Shown piece by piece: positions 29,081 through 37,497 of a stretch of DNA of 64,000 nt. Numbering within the stretch: the stretch's first letter is position 1; every line of letters begins with the position of its first letter. The stretch is from UBA4408 sp002389785. Lineage in GTDB: Bacteria; Bacteroidota; Bacteroidia; UBA4408. The notes beneath the pieces are model-generated. The model was not told where the DNA came from. It saw only the letters and a list, made by a program, of their open reading frames with translations, and made no database searches. The DNA lies in contig DAORJK010000001.1 in the NCBI GenBank assembly GCA_035438985.1, positions 496,001-560,000 of the forward strand. Reading direction: 5' to 3'. A program made the translations under genes and the position numbers.

Positions 29081-32000
29081 ATGAAATCATATCTAGGTCT
29101 ATTTAGTTTCTTTCTTTTATCATATACAATTGCTAGTGCCCAATTAATCAAACAATGGGATTTCCGATATGGAGGCTCTGCTATTGATGAATTTCACGAT
29201 ATTATTAAAACCTCGGATGGAGGATATTTAATTAGTGGTTATTCAGAATCGGGAATAAGCGGCGATAAAAGTCAGGCCAGCAGAGGCTCCGGTGATTTTT
29301 GGATTATTAAAATTAATGCTGCTGGTGTTAAACAATGGGATAAGCGCTTTGGTGGAACTAACTACGATGAGTTGTTTGAAGCACAAGAAACATTCGATGG
29401 TGGCTTCATTTTAGGTGGATGGTCGAATTCCGGAATTGGTGGCGATAAAAGCCAGGCCAGCCAAGGTGCAGGTGATTATTGGATTGTTAAAACAGATGCC
29501 TTAGGAAACCTTCAATTTGATAAAACTTTCGGTGGAAGCTTTGAAGATTATTTGCAATCAATAAAACAAACTAGCGATAGTGGATTTATATTAGCAGGTC
29601 GTTCAAATTCGGGTATCAGCGGCGACAAAACACAAACGAATCGTGGAACTATTGGAATTGGGTGGGACTATTGGGTGGTTAAAATCAACAAACTGGGTGT
29701 TAAACAATGGGATAAAACGTATGGTGGTACTGCCGATGATCAACTTTTTGCCGTTCATCAAACAATTGACGGAGGATACATTTTAGGTGGCTATTCTGAC
29801 TCTCCCATCAGTGGTGAAAAATCGCAAAATACGCAAGGCTTAGAAGACTACTGGATGATAAAAACAGATGCGAGCGGGAACTTACAATGGGACAAAACCT
29901 TTGGTGGTACAAGTGTAGATCAACTGCAAACAATTTTGCCTACCAGCGATGGTGGTTACTTGCTAGGAGGAGGATCTGCTTCGGGAGCCAACGGTGATAA
30001 GACTCAGGGTAGTCGAGGAAATTTTGATTATTGGATAGTCAAAACTTCCAGCACCGGAACCAAGCAATGGGATAAAAGATTTGGAGGAGCAAGTGCCGAT
30101 AATTTATTTGATTTGATTGAAGCTTCTGAAGGGGGATATTTGTTATGTGGTGCCTCATCGTCAGATGCGAATGGAGATAAATCGCAAGGCAATCAAGGAA
30201 GCATTGGAACAACTTACGATTATTGGTCGGTTAAAATTGATGCTAATGGAATTGCACAAACCGATAAGCGATTTGGTGGTACAGCCGATGATTATGCGAA
30301 AGCAGTGATACAAAATGCCGATCGTTCTTTTGTAATTGGAGGATGGTCAACATCGGGTCTTAACGGTGATAAATCGCAAGCTAGTCAGGGGAGTATTGAT
30401 TACTGGATAACAAAAGTTACAGGTGCAATTTCCATTTCTACTGCTTCTGTGATTGGACCAAAATGTGCCGGAACTAGTTTTTCAATTAATTTCACCGCTA
30501 TTGGATCATTCGCTGCCGGAAATATTTTTACTGCTCAATTGAGTGACGCTTTCGGAAGTTTTGCTTCACCAACAACTATCGGAACTTTAAACAGCACAAC
30601 TAGTAGTGCATTGGTGGTAAGTTTGCCATCCAACCTTGCAGCTTCTGCTAATTACCAAATTCAAGTAATCAGCAGTAATCCGCTTGCACAAGATATTTAC
30701 CCTTGCACTGCCTTTCAAATTGACTCGCCAATAGCTTATTATTTAGATGCCGATAACGATACCTACGGAAGCGGAGTTGCAACCATGTCGTGTACACCAA
30801 TTGCCGGTTGGGTTACAAACAATAACGATTGCAACGACAGCGACCCACTGGTAAATAGTTTACCATCGGGCAATGACGGTGTACATGTATTGAGTTTAAA
30901 TTGTGAAGGGAGCACTGGAAACATATTTTCATGTTTTCCTATGAGTCAGGCTACTTCTTATCAATGGATATTAAGTTCGGGATTAAGTTCTGCATTTATT
31001 AATAACATTACCCCAGATACTAGTATAGCCATAACTATTGCTATTGGTGCATCAAATGACAGCATTGGTGTTGCCGGAAAAAACAGCTGTGGATTAAGCG
31101 ATACGCTCTATGCACCGATAGCTATTCTAGCTTTGCCTGGTGCTGCAGGTAGTATTTCAGGTACTACGCTTGTATCTTCTTGCACAAACCAATTGGGCAT
31201 TCCCTATAGTATTTCTCCTGTAACGAATGCCGACAATTATGTTTGGACATTGCCCGCTACTGCATTAATAAATGGCAATGCTGATACTAATGCAATTATT
31301 GTTGACTACACCGCTTATGGATTTTCAGGTACTATTTCAGTATACGCCACAAATGTTTGTGGTACTGGTCCGTCATCAAATTTGGCAATAACCTATGAAA
31401 ATATTCCTTCGTTAGAGCTATGCTATATTACCGTTGATACAATTTCACAAAAGGGATTATTGTGGTGGCAAAAACCAAGTGCTGCACAAAGTGATAGTAT
31501 AGTAATAATGCGAAAAAATAAAATCACCGGTATTTTTGAAAAAATTGCAACAGTTAAAGATACAGTTCCTACTTCCTACCTTGATAATACTTCAGATCCC
31601 GGTTCAATTGCCGGCGAAAGTTATCAAATGGCTATTAAAGATACCTGCGGAAATGTAGGAAGCTTTAGTTCCGTAATAACGCATAAAACCATTTATCTAT
31701 ACGGTTTGTTGGGTTGGTCAAATTATCCTAAATTGTATTGGACTCCTTATGAAGGTATTAATGATACAACAAGATACTACCGAATTATGCGTGATGTAAC
31801 TGGCAATGGTCCCTTTATAGCCATTGATAGTGTTGCTTATAATGCTGTACTGAATTATACTGATACATCCGCTTCTGCACCTGCTTGCCTTACTTGTCGC
31901 TATAGAATTGACATGGTGTATGAAACAAATTGCAGCCCAACTGAACGAATTTTATTAAGTAAAAATACTTCTCGTTCAAACATCAAAAACAAAACTGCCA

Positions 32001-32296
32001 TGCCTTTTGATAGTACACTTTTGTTTACACGTTCCTTTGCTGATTACCAACTTAAATTTAACCTTGTTCCAAATCCAAGTACGGGAAATTGTAGCCTCGT
32101 AACCTCTCAGCATTTGAGCGAATGCAGCATCAGCATTTACAATCAGCTGGGTGAACAGTTGTGGAACTACCAAGTTGCCGAACTGCCTGCTCAAAGTAAA
32201 ATCAATATACCTGCTTCGGAATTTTCGCGCGGTACCTATGTGGTTAAACTAAAAAGTAAACAGGCCGTAGCAGTTCAAAAACTAGTCCGTAATTAA
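29081..32296 (+). CDS. T9SS type A seven-repeat propeller protein with a MopE-like segment
   Basis: This is a 1071-residue secreted protein. The signal peptide ends ASA before Gln. Residues 25-450 hold seven repeats of about 60 residues, QWDKxFGGxxxDxLxxxxxTxDGGYxLxGxSxSGxxGDKSQxSxGxxDYWIxKxxxxG. The number fits a single seven-bladed beta-propeller. An Ig-like segment (IFTAQLSDAFGSFASP) and a MopE-type metal-binding segment follow (AYYLDADNDTYGSG ... NNDCNDSDPLVNS, near 555-600). The Ig-like/FN3-like cassette ends in KNTSRSNIKNKTAM, and the type A CTD is NLVPNPSTGNCSL ... FSRGTYVVKLKS. It is the last of the eight secreted-protein genes; a strong terminator follows. Confidence 0.85.
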   Translation: MKSYLGLFSFFLLSYTIASAQLIKQWDFRYGGSAIDEFHDIIKTSDGGYLISGYSESGISGDKSQASRGSGDFWIIKINAAGVKQWDKRFGGTNYDELFEAQETFDGGFILGGWSNSGIGGDKSQASQGAGDYWIVKTDALGNLQFDKTFGGSFEDYLQSIKQTSDSGFILAGRSNSGISGDKTQTNRGTIGIGWDYWVVKINKLGVKQWDKTYGGTADDQLFAVHQTIDGGYILGGYSDSPISGEKSQNTQGLEDYWMIKTDASGNLQWDKTFGGTSVDQLQTILPTSDGGYLLGGGSASGANGDKTQGSRGNFDYWIVKTSSTGTKQWDKRFGGASADNLFDLIEASEGGYLLCGASSSDANGDKSQGNQGSIGTTYDYWSVKIDANGIAQTDKRFGGTADDYAKAVIQNADRSFVIGGWSTSGLNGDKSQASQGSIDYWITKVTGAISISTASVIGPKCAGTSFSINFTAIGSFAAGNIFTAQLSDAFGSFASPTTIGTLNSTTSSALVVSLPSNLAASANYQIQVISSNPLAQDIYPCTAFQIDSPIAYYLDADNDTYGSGVATMSCTPIAGWVTNNNDCNDSDPLVNSLPSGNDGVHVLSLNCEGSTGNIFSCFPMSQATSYQWILSSGLSSAFINNITPDTSIAITIAIGASNDSIGVAGKNSCGLSDTLYAPIAILALPGAAGSISGTTLVSSCTNQLGIPYSISPVTNADNYVWTLPATALINGNADTNAIIVDYTAYGFSGTISVYATNVCGTGPSSNLAITYENIPSLELCYITVDTISQKGLLWWQKPSAAQSDSIVIMRKNKITGIFEKIATVKDTVPTSYLDNTSDPGSIAGESYQMAIKDTCGNVGSFSSVITHKTIYLYGLLGWSNYPKLYWTPYEGINDTTRYYRIMRDVTGNGPFIAIDSVAYNAVLNYTDTSASAPACLTCRYRIDMVYETNCSPTERILLSKNTSRSNIKNKTAMPFDSTLLFTRSFADYQLKFNLVPNPSTGNCSLVTSQHLSECSISIYNQLGEQLWNYQVAELPAQSKINIPASEFSRGTYVVKLKSKQAVAVQKLVRN
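29153..30430 (+). repeat. Seven in-frame propeller repeats
   Basis: Seven copies begin at QWDFRYGG, QWDKRFGG, QFDKTFGG, QWDKTYGG, QWDKTFGG, QWDKRFGG and QTDKRFGG. Copies 3 and 6 carry a 4-residue insertion before DYW. Copy 7 is the most diverged and closes the array. Confidence 0.85.
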
Positions 32297-32312
32297 ATCT
32301 ACTTCAACTAGA

Positions 32313-32353
32313 AGGCAAGTGATTCAAGCAAATTGAAACGCTTGCCTTTTTTT
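32313..32353 (+). terminator. Intrinsic terminator after the secreted-protein cluster
   Basis: AGGCAAGTG (32313-32321) pairs with CGCTTGCCT (32339-32347) through 9 bp including one G-T wobble. Inside it TTCAA (32323-32327) pairs with TTGAA (32333-32337). Seven T residues follow directly. It lies 17 bases after the stop of the propeller gene. Confidence 0.85.
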
Positions 32354-32383
32354 ATGGCTCATTTAAAAATTTACTTAGTTTTG
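32353..32383 (+). promoter_or_regulatory. Bacteroidota-type promoter for the SpoIIE-phosphatase gene
   Basis: TATG (32353-32356, one mismatch to TTTG) is followed by a 19-base spacer and TAGTTTTG (32376-32383), a perfect TAnnTTTG. It sits just after the terminator and about 94 bases before the start codon, giving a predicted leader of roughly 87 bases. Confidence 0.55.
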
Positions 32384-32476
32384 GTAAAACAAAATATGGA
32401 ATTAACTCTTGCTTTTTAGACAAAGTGCAAACGTATTCTATAGCATTAAAAAAGCAAGTAAAATTTTATAAACCCA

Positions 32477-35400
32477 ATGCGTCAAAAGTTTCTTCAATTT
32501 TTACTACTTAGTATAATCCTTCCGCTTTGTGTTAAATCGCAACATTATAATTTATTAAAATTTAAGTCGAAAGACAACTTGCCTGGAATTACTATTAGTA
32601 AGATTATTAAAGACAGCCAAAATAAAATATGGATTGCAACACAAGAAGGTGGTATTGGTAGTTTTAACGGTAAAGAATTTACCAATTACACTACTACTCA
32701 AGGCCTAATAAGCAATGATACGCGATCTTTATGCGAAGATAGCAAGGGAAATATTTGGATAGGAACCATTCGCGGGCTTTCCGTTTTTGACGGTAAAAAA
32801 ATGAATCATATTAAGGAGTTTGGTTTAGATACCACTGAAATTAAATCAATTTATGCAGACAAAAAAAACCACCTCTACATAGCTACCTTCGGAAATGGTT
32901 GGATAACATTTGATGGGGTTAAATTTAATCAGTACACTACTAAAAATGGATTACCTACTGATTCTATCTTAAGCACACTTGAAGATAAAGAGGGTAATTT
33001 TTGGGTGGGTACCTACCATGCAGGCGTTTGCAAAATTAGTGCGCCGAGTATTAAGAATGGCCAACTTAAATTTAAACAATACAAATCAGAATTTGGTGGC
33101 TCGGGCAATATTTACCGATTAAAACAAGATAGCAAAAACAATATTTGGTTCGGCACTACTAATTCAGGTGTATATTATTTAGGCAATGATGGCACTATAC
33201 ATCAGCTTACATTAAAAGCTGAATACAGCAACTCATTTATTTCAGAAATAGTTGAAGATGCTCTCGGTGTTTTGTGGTTTGCAACCGATATTGGATTAAT
33301 AAAATATGCCCACAATCAAGTAAAGTATTATTCTGAAAAACAAGGCTTGTCATCACACGACATTACTGCCCTTGCCATTGATCATGAAAATAATTTATGG
33401 ATTGGAACTAGTGGTCAGGGAATTTGTGTATTTAAAAACGAAGCATTTTTAAATTTTAGCGATATTGATGGATTGCCCAACAAGGAAGTAACCTGCTTTT
33501 ATCAATATAAAACCAACCTCACATTTATTGGCACAGCAAGTGGACTTGCCTATATAAACGGTGAAGAGGTGATTAAAATCGAAAATATACCTGAAATTAA
33601 TAACCAAAAAATTTATTGCATCACAGCCGATAGGGAAAACAATATTTGGATAGGTACCGTAAATGGAAATATTTTAATTACTAAAACGGAAAAGGGTTTT
33701 GCATATAAAAAATCAATTGATTTTTTGGATGGCATCCGGCTTGGCTATATTTACGGCCTGTTAACGGACCAACAAGGCAATGTTTGGATTGCAACCAGCG
33801 AAAAGGGGGTGTTTAAGTATAGTCAGGAAAAAATTGTGCATTACACTGCTCCTGCTCAATTGCTCAACAACAACATTTACTCAATGTACCTTGATGATTC
33901 GTCGCACCTATGGATAAGTTATTTAACCGGAGGAGTTTCAGTTTTTGATGGAAATGCATTTACTCACCTTACCAGCAATAGCCCACTTGAAAATAAACGA
34001 ATTATTTGCATCAACCGAAATAAGAACGGTGTAGTTTTTTTTGGGACATCTGAAGATGGACTATATTATTATTTCAACAACAAATTTTTTCACATAAGTA
34101 GTAAAGATGGGTTAAGTTCAAATGTTGTTTCGTCATGCATGGTAGATGCTTACAATCAAAATGAAGTGTGGTTGGGTACAATGAAAGGATTAAATAAACT
34201 TAGTCTAACTGAATCATTAAACCTCAAAAGCATTAAAGTTTTTACTGAAAAAAACGGTCTTTTCGGCAATGAATTAAGTGAAAATACTATTTTGATTGAT
34301 TCACAAAAAAACATTTGGGTAGGTGGCTCAGATGGTTTTTCAATTTTTAATCCAACACTTGAACGGGCTAATTTGGTTCCTCCGCATATAAATCTCAATG
34401 GCATTCGGTTGTACTACCAAAAAGTTGATTGGAAAAATTACAGCTCCGAAATAGATGAAAAAACCGGTATTCCAAAAAATCTTAACCTTAGTCACAAAAA
34501 CAATCACTTAACATTCGATTTCCAAGCATTTAGCATTGATCAAGGGATTCAGTATTCCTACATATTAGAAGGTTTTGATAAAGAATGGTCGCCTTTAAGC
34601 GCTACAACCGAAGCTATTTATTCCAATATCCCTTCCGGTAAATCCTATGTATTTAAAGTAAAAGCCATCAATGGAGATGGTATTTGGAGCAAGGACAACA
34701 TTGAATTTTCATTTGTCATAGAAGCTCCATTTTGGCAACGTTGGTGGTTTATTGCACTCTGCATTGTAAGTTTAATAGTTGGAATATTTTTATACATCAA
34801 CTGGCGAACGGCAAAACTTGCCAAAGAAAAAAAATTACTAGAAGATACCGTTGCCGAGCGTACGCTAGAATTGAAAGATACCAACGATCAATTATCGGAC
34901 GCATTTAAAGACATTAAAGACAGTATCAACTACGCTCAAAAAATTCAGCAATCGATTTTACCGGTTCAATCAAAAATTAATGCTGCCTTTCCTGATTCCT
35001 TTATTTTATTCAAACCACGCGACATTGTTAGTGGTGACTTTTATTGGTTTGGTTCGGTATCGAAAGACGGAAATACCTTTCACATTATTGCTGCTGCCGA
35101 CTGCACAGGACATGGCGTTCCGGGAGCTTTCATGAGCATGGTTGGAAATACTATTTTAAATGAAATTGTTATCACTAAGCACGTTATCGATCCATCCGAA
35201 ATTTTATCACAGTTACATCATGGAATTCGCACCGCTTTGCAACAAAGCGAAAATGAAAGCCGCGATGGAATGGATATCTGCTTGTGTTGCATCAATACAG
35301 TTACTCGTGAGGTTCGCTATGCAGGTGCATTTAATCCGCTTTGGATATTACGAAGTACATCCGAAATTGAAATTATTAAAGCTACTAAATCGGCAATTGG

Positions 35401-35671
35401 AGGTTTTACACCCGACGATCAACTTTTTGAATCGCATACACTTCACTTGCAGAAAGGTGAATCATTGTACTTATTTACCGATGGCTATGCCGATCAATTT
35501 GGGGGTGATCAAGGGAAAAAATTAACCGCTAAAAAATTTCGGGAAGCCATTCTTCTAAACAAAGAAAAAACCATGCGCGAACAAGGTTTTTTCTTAGAAA
35601 ATTATCTCGAAATCTGGAAAGGAAAAGAATTTCAGGTAGACGATATTTTGGTGATTGGGGTGAGGGTCTAA
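32477..35671 (+). CDS. Reg_prop / Y_Y_Y transmembrane sensor with SpoIIE-type PP2C phosphatase domain
   Basis: This is a 1064-residue inner-membrane protein. The signal peptide ends VKS before Gln. The periplasmic part has 14 Reg_prop blades of the type IWIGTxxGLxxFDG, enough for two seven-bladed propellers. A Y_Y_Y domain (LTFDFQAFSI ... YSYILEGFDKEWSPLS ... YVFKVKAING) follows. One membrane segment (about 755-775, WWFIALCIVSLIVGIFLYINW) leads to a coiled coil (776-820). A SpoIIE/PP2C domain (about 830-1064) holds acidic motifs RDIVSGDFYWF, AADCTGHGVPGAFMSMVG, DGMDICLC and LFTDGYADQFGG. Hybrid two-component sensors normally carry a kinase in this place. Here the output is a Ser/Thr phosphatase, probably acting on an anti-sigma-antagonist type partner that is not encoded nearby. 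Confidence 0.9.
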   Translation: MRQKFLQFLLLSIILPLCVKSQHYNLLKFKSKDNLPGITISKIIKDSQNKIWIATQEGGIGSFNGKEFTNYTTTQGLISNDTRSLCEDSKGNIWIGTIRGLSVFDGKKMNHIKEFGLDTTEIKSIYADKKNHLYIATFGNGWITFDGVKFNQYTTKNGLPTDSILSTLEDKEGNFWVGTYHAGVCKISAPSIKNGQLKFKQYKSEFGGSGNIYRLKQDSKNNIWFGTTNSGVYYLGNDGTIHQLTLKAEYSNSFISEIVEDALGVLWFATDIGLIKYAHNQVKYYSEKQGLSSHDITALAIDHENNLWIGTSGQGICVFKNEAFLNFSDIDGLPNKEVTCFYQYKTNLTFIGTASGLAYINGEEVIKIENIPEINNQKIYCITADRENNIWIGTVNGNILITKTEKGFAYKKSIDFLDGIRLGYIYGLLTDQQGNVWIATSEKGVFKYSQEKIVHYTAPAQLLNNNIYSMYLDDSSHLWISYLTGGVSVFDGNAFTHLTSNSPLENKRIICINRNKNGVVFFGTSEDGLYYYFNNKFFHISSKDGLSSNVVSSCMVDAYNQNEVWLGTMKGLNKLSLTESLNLKSIKVFTEKNGLFGNELSENTILIDSQKNIWVGGSDGFSIFNPTLERANLVPPHINLNGIRLYYQKVDWKNYSSEIDEKTGIPKNLNLSHKNNHLTFDFQAFSIDQGIQYSYILEGFDKEWSPLSATTEAIYSNIPSGKSYVFKVKAINGDGIWSKDNIEFSFVIEAPFWQRWWFIALCIVSLIVGIFLYINWRTAKLAKEKKLLEDTVAERTLELKDTNDQLSDAFKDIKDSINYAQKIQQSILPVQSKINAAFPDSFILFKPRDIVSGDFYWFGSVSKDGNTFHIIAAADCTGHGVPGAFMSMVGNTILNEIVITKHVIDPSEILSQLHHGIRTALQQSENESRDGMDICLCCINTVTREVRYAGAFNPLWILRSTSEIEIIKATKSAIGGFTPDDQLFESHTLHLQKGESLYLFTDGYADQFGGDQGKKLTAKKFREAILLNKEKTMREQGFFLENYLEIWKGKEFQVDDILVIGVRV

Positions 35672-35678
35672 TTACACC

Positions 35679-37229
35679 CTACACCTTTATCTCTTCCTCA
35701 TTTCCATTAATAAAATGATACTCGGTAAAGTGATATGAATTTACCGGTTTAACTTTTACCCAACGCTTGTATTTTCTCCACCATTTATAGCGAATAGAAA
35801 ATAACCCTTTCGTAAAGTAAGCTGCTAAATACGGATGCGCATTCAAAGTAACTTCTTTTTCGTTTTGATCTTTAATGATGTAGCGCAGGTTGTTTTCAAT
35901 TTCATCACTTAATAAAATACTCGCTGCTATTTCACCGGTTCCGTTGCAAGTAGGGCATTTTTCAACCGTAATCACATTCATTTCAGGACGAACACGTTGC
36001 CTTGTAATTTGCACAACTCCAAATTTACTTGGAGGCAAAATATTATGTTTTGCACGATCGCTTTTCATTTCCTCCTTCAGCTTATCGTATAACAATTTGC
36101 GATTAGCCGGTACATGCAAATCAATAAAATCAATTACAATAATTCCGCCCATATCACGCAAACGCAGTTGACGCGCTACTTCTACAGCGGCGTCCAAATT
36201 TACTTCCAGCGCGTTTGCTTCCTGATTATTTTCAGCACGATTGCGATGTCCGCTATTTACGTCAATCACATGCATGGCTTCTGTATGCTCAACAATTAAG
36301 TAAGCACCGGATTTCATGGTAACAGTTTTACCGAAAGAGCCCTTAATTTGTTTATCAACGCCATAAGCATCAAAAATAGGCTCGTTGCCTTTGTGCAACT
36401 TCAGTATTTTTTCCTTATCGGGAGATATGGTAATGAGGTAATTTTTTATTTCCTCAAACATATCTTCACTGTTTACAACGATGCTATTAAAACTTGGATT
36501 AAGAATGTCGCGCAAAATTGCCGAGGTTCTATCGATTTCGCCTAGTACTTTTTTAGGAGGGTTGGAGTTTTTTAATTCGGTATAACATAAATCCCATTTA
36601 CTAATCAAATCATTCATGTCGGCTTCAATCTCAGCTACCTTTTTATTTTCGGCAACGGTACGAATGATTACTCCAAAATTCTTGGGCTTTATACCCATGA
36701 TTAATTTTTTCAGGCGATCTTTTTCTTCGGCGCCTTTAATTTTTTGCGATACAGAAACGCGATCGCTGAAAGGAACCAAAACAATGTATCGTCCGGCAAG
36801 TGATATTTCGCAACTAATTCTGGGACCTTTGGTGCTGATTGGTTCTTTGGCAATTTGCACCATGATGTGTTGATTGCTCGAGAGTACCTGAGTAATCTTT
36901 CCTCCTTTATCAATATCCTGTTCGAGGGTAAAATGATTGAGCAAACTTTCGCGTTGTTTTCCGCTTGCAATGCGTTTACTATAACTCATAAGCGAGTTAA
37001 ATTGTGGTCCTAAATCCAGATAATGCAAAAATGCATCCTTCTCGTAGCCCACATCCACAAAGGCTGCATTGAGCCCGGGCATTACTTTTTTTATTTTTCC
37101 TAAATAGATATCACCTACCGAAAAGTTGTTATTTCTCTTTTCTCTATGAAGTTCGATTAATCGTTTGTCGTTGAGTAGGGCAATAACAACTTCTGTGGCA
37201 GTTGAATCAATTATTAATTCGTTGTTCAC
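35679..37229 (-). CDS. rng: Ribonuclease G/E family endoribonuclease
   Basis: The 516-residue protein fits Bacteroidota RNase G/E. Its S1 domain is FSVGDIYLGKIKKVMPGLNAAFVDVGYEKDAFLHY. The catalytic region has the two metal-binding aspartates in HVIDVNSGHRNRAENN and MGGIIVIDFIDL. A zinc-link CPTCNGTG is present. It cleaves single-stranded A/U-rich RNA in rRNA processing and mRNA decay. The start is GTG at 37229, giving MNNELIID as in relatives; no ATG fits better. It is the last gene of the HU-TPR-mini protein-rng operon and converges on the phosphatase gene with 7 bases between. A 163-base structured leader lies just upstream, which suggests feedback control as known for RNase E. Confidence 0.94.
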   Translation of the reverse strand: MNNELIIDSTATEVVIALLNDKRLIELHREKRNNNFSVGDIYLGKIKKVMPGLNAAFVDVGYEKDAFLHYLDLGPQFNSLMSYSKRIASGKQRESLLNHFTLEQDIDKGGKITQVLSSNQHIMVQIAKEPISTKGPRISCEISLAGRYIVLVPFSDRVSVSQKIKGAEEKDRLKKLIMGIKPKNFGVIIRTVAENKKVAEIEADMNDLISKWDLCYTELKNSNPPKKVLGEIDRTSAILRDILNPSFNSIVVNSEDMFEEIKNYLITISPDKEKILKLHKGNEPIFDAYGVDKQIKGSFGKTVTMKSGAYLIVEHTEAMHVIDVNSGHRNRAENNQEANALEVNLDAAVEVARQLRLRDMGGIIVIDFIDLHVPANRKLLYDKLKEEMKSDRAKHNILPPSKFGVVQITRQRVRPEMNVITVEKCPTCNGTGEIAASILLSDEIENNLRYIIKDQNEKEVTLNAHPYLAAYFTKGLFSIRYKWWRKYKRWVKVKPVNSYHFTEYHFINGNEEEIKV

Positions 37230-37392
37230 AAAAGTTATTTTTTAAATAAATACACGTTCCCCACGACTGATTTTTCAGCCACAGGGAACCTATTAATTCA
37301 GAAAGAATTAATGAATTATACTGTATTTAAACATGTCCTTTTCTTACTAAAGATCAGTAAAGACAAAAAACACTTACAGTATAATTATAAAA
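37230..37392 (-). promoter_or_regulatory. Structured leader of rng with three nested inverted repeats
   Basis: In the order met by the transcript: first a 12-bp perfect inverted repeat, AATTATACTGTA at 37314-37325 with TACAGTATAATT at 37375-37386, enclosing a TTACT/AGTAA hairpin (37344-37360). Next an 8-bp perfect hairpin with a 5-base loop, ATTAATTC/GAATTAAT (37292-37312). Last GTTCCC/GGGAAC (37256-37289), enclosing CTGA-TTTT-TCAG (37267-37278). No long U-run follows any stem, so these are not ordinary terminators. No TAnnTTTG box was seen here on the minus strand. The RNA is probably read through from the upstream gene and may be an RNase G cleavage or autoregulation element. Confidence 0.6.
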
Positions 37393-37485
37393 CTATTTCT
37401 TCTTTTTATGTCTGTTTTTACGAAGACGTTTCTTACGCTTATGCGTTGAAATTTTATGTCTTTTTCTTTTTTTTCCGCTTGGCAT
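37393..37485 (-). CDS. 30-residue basic AURKAIP1/COX24-domain protein (bS22/mS38-like)
   Basis: The minus strand encodes a complete 30-residue protein from ATG at 37485 to TAG at 37393. It begins MPSGKKRKRHKISTHKRKKR and ends LRKNRHKKKK. The KRKRHKISTHKRKKRLRKNRHK core matches the COX24/AURKAIP1 C-terminal motif. The family includes the mitochondrial small-subunit protein mS38 and small actinobacterial ribosomal proteins, and Bacteroidota genomes carry near-identical short proteins. A role as a tiny 30S-bound ribosomal protein is inferred. It begins 12 bases after the TPR gene and precedes the rng leader, so it is part of the same operon. At 93 bases it is easily missed by gene callers. Confidence 0.85.
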   Translation of the reverse strand: MPSGKKRKRHKISTHKRKKRLRKNRHKKKK

Positions 37486-37497
37486 TGTAGTTCGTTT

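Noticed and set aside
35660..35690. Terminator between the phosphatase gene and rng
   Set aside because: Only a 5-bp AGGGT/ACCCT pairing overlapping the coding ends, with no U-run.
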